Source: a virus. Taken from it: a stretch of DNA of 64,000 nucleotides. The notes under the pieces are model-generated. The model was given only the letters and a program-made list of their open reading frames with translations. It made no database searches and was not told the origin of the DNA. The translations under genes and the position numbers were made by a program. Every line of letters begins with the position of its first letter. Within the stretch, counting starts at the first letter, position 1. Shown here one piece after another: positions 47,467 through 54,426 of the stretch. Location of the stretch: the IMG/VR virus record IMGVR_UViG_3300034355_000696, positions 86,635 to 150,634 of that record; one strand, given 5' to 3'.

Positions 47467-47682
47467 TTGTACATAGCTCATTATAAATCGGTTAATTCAG
47501 CCACTGAATTTTATTCAAAAGTTAGAGACACCTTAGATTACCCGACTCAAATTGAGCACGAAAAAGAAAGATATACACTTAATTCCACTTACATAATAAA
47601 TGGTCAAACTCAATTGAAAAACTTTAAGGATAGAATAAAGAGTTTGGGTATTGAAATAGATGTAAACGTAGATGATAAGTAA
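47467..47682 (+). CDS. Hypothetical small protein, TTG start
   Basis: 71 residues, TTG start at 47467 behind an AAGGA site. Ends KDRIKSLGIEIDVNVDDK. Alpha/beta, no family recognised. Confidence 0.45.
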   Translation: MYIAHYKSVNSATEFYSKVRDTLDYPTQIEHEKERYTLNSTYIINGQTQLKNFKDRIKSLGIEIDVNVDDK

Positions 47683-47693
47683 GCTGATCTACC

Positions 47694-48134
47694 GTGATAA
47701 TAGAAGTATTTTGCGATGGTGCATCAAGGGGTCAAGGTCAAAAAAAAATTGGAGAAGCAGCCTGCGCGGTATCTGTCTATAGGAATAGAAAAAAAATAGC
47801 ACAGTTTGCTAGGGGGTTAGGTCCAAGAACTAATAATGAGGCAGAGTACGAGGCTGTAATATCCGGACTGCTTATATGTTCAATGGGTGAATTCTATGAT
47901 CCAATTATATATACCGATTCAGCTGTCGTAGCTAATCACATTAGCGGTAAATGGAAATGCAAACACGACTCTCTAACACCTTTACTTATGACTATAGAAG
48001 ATATAAGAGATGAATTTAATTTTAAAGTAGTTCAGGTTGAGAGAAGTTTTGTCTGGGAACCCGATGCGCTGTGTAACGAATTTTTGGATAAGTTAGAGGA
48101 AAGAAAAGCTAAATCAAAAAAACCTGTGATATAA
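47694..48134 (+). CDS. rnhA: Ribonuclease HI
   Basis: 146 residues, GTG start. RNase H active-site set: D in VFCDGASRGQG, E in NNEAEYEAV, D in IYTDSAVV and a late D/E region with W-EPDALCNEF. It would remove RNA primers made by the AEP primase. Archaeal/phage type without the basic handle of E. coli RNase HI. Confidence 0.87.
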   Translation: MIIEVFCDGASRGQGQKKIGEAACAVSVYRNRKKIAQFARGLGPRTNNEAEYEAVISGLLICSMGEFYDPIIYTDSAVVANHISGKWKCKHDSLTPLLMTIEDIRDEFNFKVVQVERSFVWEPDALCNEFLDKLEERKAKSKKPVI

Positions 48135-48135
48135 T
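48127..48135 (+). promoter_or_regulatory. Extended -10 promoter, leaderless
   Basis: TGATATAAT, ending six bases before ATG 48142, so transcription should start at or next to the A of ATG. Same design as at 53395 and 54412. Confidence 0.5.
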
Positions 48136-48141
48136 TACACA

Positions 48142-48936
48142 ATGCAGAAAAAATATTCAAAAAGTAATCCGATAATTTTAGGCTTAGCAGGACGCGCTGG
48201 TAGCGGTAAAACATCTGCAGCCGAAGCACTGTGCCCAAAGGGGTCAATGCAAACGACTTCTTCTGGAATTATATGGGAACACATATTTCATGCTCTTCCT
48301 CTTTATGAACTAGCTTCCATAAAGAAGAATATACAAGGCTTCAATGCTAGGTCTAGAAAATTGTATTCTATTCACGAAGTACTGTTCGAGATATACGGAA
48401 AAACAGCACTGGGTACAATACCTCCTTATGAGGAATTTGTAGAAAAAGTAAAAAATATTTATGATCTTCCAATAGAAGAAGAGGGTATTAAACCAAGAAC
48501 TTTTTTGCAGACCGCAGGAGATATCTGCAGAGAAAATTATTCAGAATGCTTCTGTCACTGGGCAGTTATGAAGAGTATGGAATTGTATAGAAAAAATATT
48601 AATGAAATAAGAAAAGAAGATGGTGATGAAGATACACCTATTTGTGTTATCATTTCTGATGTACGCTTTATTAATGAGGCTCAATCAATCTTAAAGCAAC
48701 CTAACGGTATGGTTATTACATATGAAGCTTCTGATGATATCCTAAGAGATAGAATCTTTAAGAGAGATGGTATATTCATGACTAATGAACAACTGAATCA
48801 TAATTCTGAAAAAGAAATTGATTTAGTAAAAGAAGTATCTACGTTCATTATAAATACTGATAATCTATCGATAGAAGATCAAGCAAAAGTTACACTGCAA
48901 TTAGTCAAAAATAAAATAGAAACACTAGGAGAGTAA
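48142..48936 (+). CDS. P-loop deoxynucleoside monophosphate kinase
   Basis: 264 residues. Walker A GLAGRAGSGKTSAAE, and IISDVRFINEAQSI, the strand-helix element typical of T4 gp1-like dNMP kinases. Phosphorylates dNMPs to dNDPs, probably including those recycled from host DNA. Works with RNR, ThyX and dCMP deaminase. Last gene before a short gap; overlaps 48936 by one base. Confidence 0.75.
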   Translation: MQKKYSKSNPIILGLAGRAGSGKTSAAEALCPKGSMQTTSSGIIWEHIFHALPLYELASIKKNIQGFNARSRKLYSIHEVLFEIYGKTALGTIPPYEEFVEKVKNIYDLPIEEEGIKPRTFLQTAGDICRENYSECFCHWAVMKSMELYRKNINEIRKEDGDEDTPICVIISDVRFINEAQSILKQPNGMVITYEASDDILRDRIFKRDGIFMTNEQLNHNSEKEIDLVKEVSTFIINTDNLSIEDQAKVTLQLVKNKIETLGE

Positions 48937-49253
48937 TGCCAAAAATAAATGAAAGTATTGTTGAACAATCTGTAAACCCAGTTATGGATGCAGTTATTTC
49001 TACCCATCAAAGGGTGGTTGTCACTACAGAACCAGTGCTGACAGTTGCCGTTGGTAGAAAAGTAAATATTGGTAACTTTGAAAACGTGGATATAATGGCA
49101 TGTCTGACAGTGCCAATGAATGGGGTTGACCCTTCTAATAGTGAGGACTTTTCTAATGCCATTAAAGAAGCAGCAGCAGAAGCTTTTTCTCTAGTTTCCA
49201 GGGAAACGGGAGAGAGATATCAGCTGATTAAGGAGTCTCAACAGACGAGATAA
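48936..49253 (+). CDS. Hypothetical protein, possible phage accessory
   Basis: 105 residues, beta then alpha pattern (VVVTTEPVLTVAVGRKVNIGN, ENVDIMACLTVPM). It resembles small ssDNA-binding or ParB-like accessory proteins seen beside phage replication genes, but no motif proves it. Confidence 0.4.
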   Translation: MPKINESIVEQSVNPVMDAVISTHQRVVVTTEPVLTVAVGRKVNIGNFENVDIMACLTVPMNGVDPSNSEDFSNAIKEAAAEAFSLVSRETGERYQLIKESQQTR

Positions 49254-49318
49254 TTTGCATTTATGATACAGGTACTGTACTATATTAAAACAAACTAATT
49301 AAACTAATGAGGTAAAAA

Positions 49319-49552
49319 ATGAGCAAGTTAATTGATAAAATTAAAGGTATCCTTTCTGGTAGTTCGGAAGTTGCTGCCGCTAAGGACGCTGTCGTTAAGG
49401 CAGCAAAGGTTGTAGCCGAGGAAGTCGTAGCAGAAGTGCAAAAGGCCCCTGCTAAGAAGGCTCCTGTAAAGAAAGCGCCTGCCAAAAAGGTTGGACCACG
49501 TCCAGAAGATGCTGCAAGAGCTAGTGAAACAAAAGTAAAGAAGACCAAGTAA
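49319..49552 (+). CDS. Lys/Ala-rich histone-like protein
   Basis: 77 residues. N-terminal 25 are ordinary. The rest is repeats of APAKKAPVKKAPAKK type with Ala/Val helix before. Such tails bind DNA non-specifically, like the C-terminal tails of actinobacterial HU. It ends the replication block and is followed by a strong terminator. Candidate DNA-compaction protein. Confidence 0.6.
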   Translation: MSKLIDKIKGILSGSSEVAAAKDAVVKAAKVVAEEVVAEVQKAPAKKAPVKKAPAKKVGPRPEDAARASETKVKKTK

Positions 49553-49561
49553 TTAGATTAA

Positions 49562-49583
49562 GACCCCCAGCTTGCTGGGGGTC
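49562..49583 (+). terminator. Strong intrinsic terminator
   Basis: GACCCCCAG stem of 9 bp with loop CTTG, directly followed by TTTTT. Nine bases after the Lys-rich gene. Confidence 0.88.
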
Positions 49584-49606
49584 TTTTTCAATATATCAGG
49601 AGGGTT

Positions 49607-49681
49607 ATGTCTTTAGCAAAAGCTAGAAAAGTTTTTAAAAATGGTCAGACACCAAAGCCGCCAGAAGAGAAACAAAAATGA
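49607..49681 (+). CDS. Tiny basic protein
   Basis: 24 residues (MSLAKARKVFKNGQTPKPPE...), with a strong AGGAGG ribosome site. ATGA overlap with the next mini-gene supports translation. Function unknown. Confidence 0.4.
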   Translation: MSLAKARKVFKNGQTPKPPEEKQK

Positions 49682-49752
49682 TGACACTACTATGGAAAAT
49701 CTGGTTAAAGGTTTATGACCTGCTAGAGGTTATTGATAAAAAAATAAAGTAA
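49678..49752 (+). CDS. Tiny hydrophobic/basic peptide
   Basis: 24 residues: Trp/Leu-rich start (MMTLLWKIWLKVYDLL), then charged end. May be membrane-active. Too short for firm support beyond the overlap with its neighbour. Confidence 0.35.
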   Translation: MMTLLWKIWLKVYDLLEVIDKKIK

Positions 49753-49756
49753 AAGC

Positions 49757-50467
49757 ATGACACCGGCTTCGTCAAGTAATATCATTATTCATGATAGTTT
49801 TTATTCTCAAGAAGATTTAAAAAAAATGTTATCTTTTTGTGAGACTCAAAATACATGGTCTAGTAGTACTTTTTATAGAAATGGAAAAGTAGAAAATTAT
49901 TCAGATCAAAAAACTAATTTTTATAACGCTAGTCCAGAAGTGTTAAATCTTTTTACCAATGCATTAGGCTTAGTTAAAAATCAAATAGAATGGTCATATG
50001 GATCTAGGGTAGTGCCAAAAAAATCTGAAGCAATAAGGAAATGGTCCCCAGGTGAGTACCAAGAAGTTCATGCAGACAACGAACATGCAAATGGTAGGTT
50101 CTTAAGTCTTCAATATGTCACTGATCAAAATCAAGAATTTGAAGAATTAGAAGACTCTCTTCCAAACGACTTTGTTGATTATTCTTCAGTGTTTTATATC
50201 AATGATAACTATACAGGCGGAGAACTATTTTTCCCAGAATATGATATAACAATTAAACCAAAGGCTGGAAATTTTATAACCTGGCCCAGCAACGCGAAAT
50301 ACATGCATGGTGTAACTAACGTTGTGGATGGATATAGATACACCATTCCAAGTATGTGGTACAGTGAAAAGGCCGTATTACTTAATTCAATTAAAAGCTT
50401 TAAATACGCTAGAAATATTGCTGAAGAAAACTATAGTAATAAATTCGTAAAAACATCTTTACTATAA
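49757..50467 (+). CDS. 2OG-Fe(II) oxygenase, prolyl-4-hydroxylase-like
   Basis: 236 residues. Iron site HAD (H105, D107) and H184 in KYMHGVTNV, with RYTIPSMW giving the 2-oxoglutarate Arg. GGELFFPEY and FITWPSN are typical P4H-family strands. One of four such enzymes in the window. Target (protein, sugar or nucleobase) unknown. Confidence 0.8.
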   Translation: MTPASSSNIIIHDSFYSQEDLKKMLSFCETQNTWSSSTFYRNGKVENYSDQKTNFYNASPEVLNLFTNALGLVKNQIEWSYGSRVVPKKSEAIRKWSPGEYQEVHADNEHANGRFLSLQYVTDQNQEFEELEDSLPNDFVDYSSVFYINDNYTGGELFFPEYDITIKPKAGNFITWPSNAKYMHGVTNVVDGYRYTIPSMWYSEKAVLLNSIKSFKYARNIAEENYSNKFVKTSLL

Positions 50468-50488
50468 TACCTGAATTAGGAGATAGTT

Positions 50489-50635
50489 ATGGCAATGAAA
50501 AGTTTCATATATGTTAGTGGTCCTAGAATGGGAACCAACAATAGAATGACTGGCATCGTAATGCCAGGAGAGAAACCAGTTAAGAAGACTTCTATTAAGA
50601 AAAAAAGTACAAGTAAAAAAAAGGGTAAGAAGTAA
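50489..50635 (+). CDS. Small basic protein with Lys/Ser tail
   Basis: 48 residues. Ordinary start (MAMKSFIYVSGPRMG) and a Lys-rich tail. taATG link to the next gene. Part of a run of small basic proteins from 49.3 to 53.4 kb. Confidence 0.5.
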   Translation: MAMKSFIYVSGPRMGTNNRMTGIVMPGEKPVKKTSIKKKSTSKKKGKK

Positions 50636-50898
50636 TGGCTAAGTCAGCAGCATGGCAAAGAAAAGCAGGCAAGAATCCTGAAGGTGGTTTAAACGCCAAA
50701 GGACGTGCATCATATAAAGCTCAAACAGGTGGCACACTTAAGCCACCAGTTTCCGCTAAGCAAGCTAAGAAGTCACCCAAGTCTGCCGCACGACGTAAGT
50801 CATTTTGCGCACGAATGGGCGGCATGCCAGGTCCAATGAAAAAGCCTAATGGTAAACCAACACGCAAAGCACTTGCATTACGCAAGTGGGACTGCTAA
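50635..50898 (+). CDS. DUF6321-like small basic protein
   Basis: 87 residues. AAWQRKAGKNPEGGLNAKGR and FCARMGGMPGPMKKP with a KALALRKWDC end match a widespread small protein family of marine and freshwater phages. Its role is unknown; Gly/Lys/Arg content suggests nucleic-acid contact. ATG follows the previous stop by overlap. Confidence 0.72.
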   Translation: MAKSAAWQRKAGKNPEGGLNAKGRASYKAQTGGTLKPPVSAKQAKKSPKSAARRKSFCARMGGMPGPMKKPNGKPTRKALALRKWDC

Positions 50899-50956
50899 TA
50901 TCTTTATATTATCAAAAGGGTAATATATTTTATAAAAAAACAAATAGGAGAAAACA

Positions 50957-51085
50957 ATGGCAATGAAAAAGAAAGCACCAGCAGCAGCAAAGAAGGCTCC
51001 AGCAGCAAAAGGTGGCATGACTGCCGCTCAAAAGAAGCTTCCACCATTTATCCAGGCAGCTATAGCTAAAAAGAAGAAGAAGTAA
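50957..51085 (+). CDS. Lys/Ala-rich mini-protein
   Basis: 42 residues: MAMKKKAPAAAKKAPAA then a short helix (LPPFIQAAIA) and KKKKK. Strong GGAG ribosome site. Resembles the tail of the 49319 protein, perhaps a shortened relative. Confidence 0.5.
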   Translation: MAMKKKAPAAAKKAPAAKGGMTAAQKKLPPFIQAAIAKKKKK

Positions 51086-51089
51086 TATA

Positions 51090-51233
51090 ATGGCTATGAA
51101 AAAGAAGAAGAAGTCGGGCGCAATGCAGACCGCATCCTTAGCCGGTAAGCCAATGATGCAGACTATTTTTCCATTGAAGAAAACAATGCCAAAAGGCAAG
51201 GAAGCTTCTTCGAAGTCAAGAAATAAAAAGTAG
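51090..51233 (+). CDS. Small basic protein
   Basis: 47 residues (MAMKKKKKSGAMQTASLAGK...), Lys at both ends and Met-rich middle. Last gene before a hairpin terminator. Unknown function. Confidence 0.5.
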   Translation: MAMKKKKKSGAMQTASLAGKPMMQTIFPLKKTMPKGKEASSKSRNKK

Positions 51234-51242
51234 TCTTTAAAA

Positions 51243-51271
51243 AATTCCCATCTATTTTTTAGGTGGGGATT
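51243..51271 (+). terminator. Intrinsic terminator
   Basis: 11-bp stem with two G-U pairs and a 7-base A/T loop, followed by a T-run, between the small basic genes and the endolysin gene. Confidence 0.75.
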
Positions 51272-51320
51272 TTTTTTATACATGTTACTATATATTTTAC
51301 CTACTCTATAGGAGATAATC

Positions 51321-52075
51321 ATGAGCAAAGTTGCATGGGACTATATTGTTCCCGTTAAGTTACCCGCAGATCTAAAGGGAGTAACACCAGGAAAGTTACC
51401 TGCTAATCTCTTAGTGCCAATACCAGGTGGGGGAAAGCTACACAGACTTGCCGCCAATGCGTGGCTAGCTATGGTAGCGAAAGCTAAAGCTGAAGGCGTT
51501 GAACTAAAGCCGACTTCTTCACGGAGATACCTATAGAACTCTGGAGCAGCAACTTGCTGGTTTTATGCAACGCTATCAGTTGGCAGAAATCGCCGGCTCA
51601 AGCACAAGAACTTATGAAGGTAAAAAATGGTATCTAAAGAAGGGCAACGCTCCTTTGGCTGCTCCGGGCTCCAGTCAACATAACTTACGGAATTGCAGTT
51701 GATGTCAGTGATGCTGGTAATCCTAAGCGTCTTAATTGGTTGATAGCTAATGTTAAAGATTTTGGTTTTTCCTGGGAAGTAGTTCCAGAAGAGCCATGGC
51801 ATTTACGTTATGTATCAGGTGATAATGTTCCAGCTGCAGTTGCAGCTTTTACGGGCGGCGCTGCACCAGTTGTCAACTTAAACACAACACCTCCTATCCA
51901 CGACCACAAAGCCCTACAAGAGGCTCTGAAGGCCAAGGGATTCTATAAGGGTGAAATCAACGGTGTAAAAGATGCTGCGACAGATGCGGCAGTGAAGGCA
52001 TTCAAAGTAGCTAATAAGCTAGCAGCTGACTCGGTTGTAGGTCCAAAAGTTAAAGAAATTCTTGGCCTTAAGTGA
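51321..52075 (+). CDS. Endolysin: M15 peptidase plus PG-binding domain, needing two +1 shifts
   Basis: Three segments: 51321-51521 (67 residues), 51523-51687 (55), 51689-52075 (128), total ~250, with C skipped at CGG 51522 and 51688. Joint one gives PTSS-GDTYRT, the usual (S)G.YR(T/S) turn of M15 enzymes. Joint two gives SQHNL-GIAVD, an exact SxHxxGxAxD zinc motif with its invariant Gly encoded by the GGA after the skipped C. EEPWHLRY supplies the last zinc His. Residues ~195-250 are a PG_binding_1 module (LQEALKAKGFYKGEINGV). A D-Ala-D-Ala or L-Ala-D-Glu type peptidase is inferred. Zero-frame reading yields no enzyme. Confidence 0.88.
51522..51525 (+). other. +1 recoding site CGGA
   Basis: In-frame CGG after TCA. 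Skipping C and reading GGA continues the endolysin. Zero-frame stop at 51534-51536. Confidence 0.85.
51688..51691 (+). other. +1 recoding site CGGA inside SxHxxGxAxD
   Basis: In-frame CGG after TTA. Skipping C and reading GGA supplies the invariant Gly of the zinc motif. Continuing without a shift stops at 51700-51702. Confidence 0.88.
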
Positions 52076-52443
52076 TTTTTGCATCTGAAACTCTCATCAC
52101 ACCAGCAGCTGATATGACTAACTGGCAAAATATTATTGTAGCTTTAATTACAGCATGTAGTCTTATCGCAGTAGCATATTTACAATTTGTATATAAGGCT
52201 GGGAAAAAGCGCGGCGAAGAAGCCAAGGCTGAATGGGTACAGAACAAAGCAGACCATGCAACTGTTGTATCAATGATCCAACAGTTAGGAAAAAGTCTTG
52301 GCCGCTCAATTGACAAAACAAATGATTCTGTTGACAGAATAGAGGGTAAGCTTGATACTCACATCAGAGATCATGCAGTAGGTAAGTTTGATATAGATGA
52401 TGTAAGGTTTAAAACAGGAGAAAAAGCTAAAGATGGCAAGTAA
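52072..52443 (+). CDS. Single-span membrane protein, holin-like
   Basis: 123 residues, GTG start at 52072 inside the endolysin stop. One transmembrane segment (residues ~20-40, IIVALITACSLIAVAYLQFV), then a charged KKRGEEAKAE stretch and a coiled coil. Lies directly behind the endolysin, the usual place for a holin or spanin-like lysis partner; the r1t-like protein at 25752 is the other candidate. Confidence 0.55.
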   Translation: MIFASETLITPAADMTNWQNIIVALITACSLIAVAYLQFVYKAGKKRGEEAKAEWVQNKADHATVVSMIQQLGKSLGRSIDKTNDSVDRIEGKLDTHIRDHAVGKFDIDDVRFKTGEKAKDGK

Positions 52444-52636
52444 GAAATCAGATAAAAAGTGGATTCAAGGTGCGATTAAAAGACCGGGAGCTTTCACAGC
52501 TAAGGCTAAGAAGGCCGGCAAATCTGTAGCAGGTATGGCAGCTGCTGTATCGAAGAACCCAGGTAAGTACAGCCCACTTACTCGTAAGCAGGCTTCACTT
52601 GCTAAGACACTCAGAAAAATAAGCAAGAAGAAATAG
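52433..52636 (+). CDS. Small basic protein
   Basis: 67 residues, pI very high: KKWIQGAIKRPGAFTAKAKK is a recurring start in phage mini-proteins (WIQ.AIKRPGALR.) found in many Caudoviricetes, and it ends in ASLAKTLRKISKKK. Role unknown. Overlaps the previous gene by 11 bases. Confidence 0.62.
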   Translation: MASKKSDKKWIQGAIKRPGAFTAKAKKAGKSVAGMAAAVSKNPGKYSPLTRKQASLAKTLRKISKKK

Positions 52637-52643
52637 GTTCAAT

Positions 52644-52811
52644 ATGATTAACAAATACTGTTGTGAAGACTGCCATGATTTGGACGGCGCATGCACATAT
52701 TGTTTAGGTGTAAATAAGAAAAATTCTTTTAACAAAGATATTGCTATTCACCTTGGATATGTTTCCCTTCATTTGATTCAAATGATTTTAATTATAGGAT
52801 TGGTAAAATAA
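52644..52811 (+). CDS. Small Cys-rich membrane-tailed protein
   Basis: 55 residues. Cys/His-rich head (YCCEDCHDLDGACTYC) could bind zinc, followed by a hydrophobic C-terminal helix (HLIQMILIIGLVK). taATG link to the next gene. Not recognised. Confidence 0.5.
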   Translation: MINKYCCEDCHDLDGACTYCLGVNKKNSFNKDIAIHLGYVSLHLIQMILIIGLVK

Positions 52812-52990
52812 TGGCAAAACAAAATAAACCAACAAAGCCAGCGCTCTGGTCTTCCGCTAAGTCTCAGGCTAAATCCAAGTTTGACGTTTATCCTTCTGCG
52901 TACGCAAATGCTTGGGCTGCTAAAAAATATAAAGCTATGGGTGGTACATGGAAGACTGTTTCAACCACAAAAGCTAAGAAAAAGAAATAA
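52811..52990 (+). CDS. Small basic protein of the YPSAYANAW type
   Basis: 59 residues. LWSSAKSQAKSKFDVYPSAYANAWAAKKYK is close to a family shared by many environmental phages, often located with other small basic proteins. Function unknown. Lys tail KAKKKK. Confidence 0.65.
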   Translation: MAKQNKPTKPALWSSAKSQAKSKFDVYPSAYANAWAAKKYKAMGGTWKTVSTTKAKKKK

Positions 52991-52995
52991 ATTTT

Positions 52996-53109
52996 ATGGC
53001 ATGCTGGAAGGGATATTCCGCTAAAGGAATGAAACTAAAAGGTGGAAAGCTAGTTCCCAACTGTACGCCAGTTAAAAAAAATAAAAAAACAAAGTCAGCG
53101 AAGAAGTAA
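52996..53109 (+). CDS. Small basic protein
   Basis: 37 residues: MACWKGYSAKGMKLKGGKLV then Lys-rich tail. Resembles the WxGY..KG-MK.K-GK-VPNC mini-proteins seen beside the previous type. taATG link to 53109. Confidence 0.5.
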   Translation: MACWKGYSAKGMKLKGGKLVPNCTPVKKNKKTKSAKK

Positions 53110-53384
53110 TGCCAGGTCCTAAGGGTGTTGGGCTAACCAAATGGTTTGACCAAAAGTGGGTTAATATTGGTGCTCCCAAAAAGAAGGGCAAGTATCAACC
53201 TTGTGGTACATCTGGAGCTGGTGGTTCAGGTTATGCAAAATGCGTACCAGTCGCTAAGGCAAGAGCTATGTCTAGTGCTCAGAAAAAAAGTGCAGTTCAG
53301 AGAAAAAGAACATCTGGAACTCCAGAAAAAGGAATCAAGGGCCAAGCTCCTAAGAATGTTAGTACTTTTAAAAAGAAAAAATAA
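53109..53384 (+). CDS. Small basic Gly/Lys-rich protein
   Basis: 91 residues. WVNIGAPKKKGKYQPCG, GYAKCVPVAKA and MSSAQKKSAVQRKR belong to a recurrent phage family with two conserved Cys. Closes the run of basic proteins. A DNA- or capsid-associated role is inferred from charge and gene company. Confidence 0.62.
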   Translation: MPGPKGVGLTKWFDQKWVNIGAPKKKGKYQPCGTSGAGGSGYAKCVPVAKARAMSSAQKKSAVQRKRTSGTPEKGIKGQAPKNVSTFKKKK

Positions 53385-53394
53385 TATCTCAATA

Positions 53395-53403
53395 TGCTAT
53401 AAT
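53395..53403 (+). promoter_or_regulatory. Extended -10 promoter inside a perfect palindrome, leaderless
   Basis: TGCTATAAT lies seven bases before ATG 53411. The region 53395-53411 reads TGCTATA-ATC-TATAGCA, a 7-bp inverted repeat, so the site could be an operator or a hairpin at the 5' end of the mRNA. Confidence 0.5.
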
Positions 53404-53410
53404 CTATAGC

Positions 53411-53626
53411 ATGAGTGAAAACCAAAGCTACAGCGGCTATATGCCTATGGTAAAACAGGTTAATGTTTCTCAGGTTATGGAAATGATTAACACTGAAGGT
53501 GAATTAATCCACGCCCATTCTTTTACCGTAAATACTAGAGAGAATAAAGATTTTGTTTTTAGTATTTCTCAAAAAGATTTAGTAAGACTTTACTTTCTTT
53601 TACACAAGGTGCTGGGTGATGCTTAG
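53411..53626 (+). CDS. Hypothetical protein, possible DUF6307-like
   Basis: 71 residues, first gene behind the palindromic promoter. Alpha/beta: VNVSQVMEMINTEGELIHAH and KDLVRLYFLLHKVLGDA. No family recognised with confidence. It overlaps the oxygenase gene by 8 bases. Confidence 0.45.
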   Translation: MSENQSYSGYMPMVKQVNVSQVMEMINTEGELIHAHSFTVNTRENKDFVFSISQKDLVRLYFLLHKVLGDA

Positions 53627-54407
53627 AGATAAAGGAATATTTCTGCACGGTGGTGTTGGAATTGGATTTGTTCCCAAGACTCCAGCTACTCCTTTCGCTT
53701 CTTCGATTAAAGAGCAGTCTTCAAAAGAATCTTCAAGAACTTTATTACACTACGCACATCAACTAGGTTATCCTGTTGCTTATGCTCAAGAACAAAACGG
53801 GCAGCTCATTCAAAACATTCTTCCTGTTCACAAAACAGAAGCACAGCAAATATCTACTTCCTCTAAGGTAGAATTGGCACTGCATACAGAGAGCGCATTT
53901 CATCCCTATAAACCAGATTATATATTACTTCTCTGTCTAAGGGGTGATGATAAGGCTGCAACTACTTACGCCAGTGTTAACGAAATTATCGAATCACTTT
54001 CTAATGAAGTTGTGAAATCATTAAAGCAACCTTGGTATAGAACTGCAGTTGATGATAGTTTTAGGACTCAAGGTGAGCCACAAAAAGAATTTATCATACC
54101 GATCCTTTCTGAAGTCGACGAGAAGATGACGATCACATATGACAACTTTTTCATGCGCGGGATAAATGAGTACGCTAATATGGCCTTAGCAGAACTGAAT
54201 TATGCTATTAAAAAATGTACTAGAGAAATTGTTTTAAAAACTGGAGATCTATTAGTCATAGATAACTCTACTGCTATTCATGGTCGCAAACCATTTCAAG
54301 CAAGGTATGATGGCACCGACAGATGGGTGCAAAGGATGTTAGTAAGGAAAGAATTACCACCTGAAAATCACATAGAAGGTAATGTAATCACCACTAAATT
54401 TGGTTGA
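53619..54407 (+). CDS. Clavaminate-synthase/TauD-type 2OG oxygenase
   Basis: About 262 residues from ATG 53619 (GTG 53616 also possible). The iron site is HxE as in the clavaminate synthase / VioC / AsnO group: LALHTESAFHPYKPDY, with LLLCLRGD next, then STAIHGRKPFQARYDG with the distal His and RWVQR with the 2OG Arg. These enzymes hydroxylate free or carrier-bound amino acids. A role in making a modified residue or small molecule is inferred. Confidence 0.82.
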   Translation: MLRDKGIFLHGGVGIGFVPKTPATPFASSIKEQSSKESSRTLLHYAHQLGYPVAYAQEQNGQLIQNILPVHKTEAQQISTSSKVELALHTESAFHPYKPDYILLLCLRGDDKAATTYASVNEIIESLSNEVVKSLKQPWYRTAVDDSFRTQGEPQKEFIIPILSEVDEKMTITYDNFFMRGINEYANMALAELNYAIKKCTREIVLKTGDLLVIDNSTAIHGRKPFQARYDGTDRWVQRMLVRKELPPENHIEGNVITTKFG

Positions 54408-54411
54408 TGTG

Positions 54412-54420
54412 TGCTATACT
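54412..54420 (+). promoter_or_regulatory. Extended -10 promoter, leaderless
   Basis: TGCTATACT, ending six bases before ATG 54427, so the methyltransferase mRNA would start at or near its ATG. Confidence 0.48.
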
Positions 54421-54426
54421 TTTTGA

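Noticed and set aside
6306-51691. Frame breaks as random sequencing errors
   Set aside because: Eight of eight breaks are the same kind (+1) at the same codon (CGG) and at the codon boundary before GGN. Random indels would not do this. A systematic error tied to C before GG is not fully excluded, but many out-of-frame CGG sites cause no break.
6300-51691. Classical P-site slippage such as prfB CUU-UGA
   Set aside because: The codons before CGG differ at all sites and mostly cannot re-pair in the +1 frame; no upstream Shine-Dalgarno-like stimulator is seen at a fixed distance.
51740-52075. Separate PG-binding protein starting at ATG 51740
   Set aside because: The M15 motif runs through the frame just upstream, joined by the CGG at 51688.
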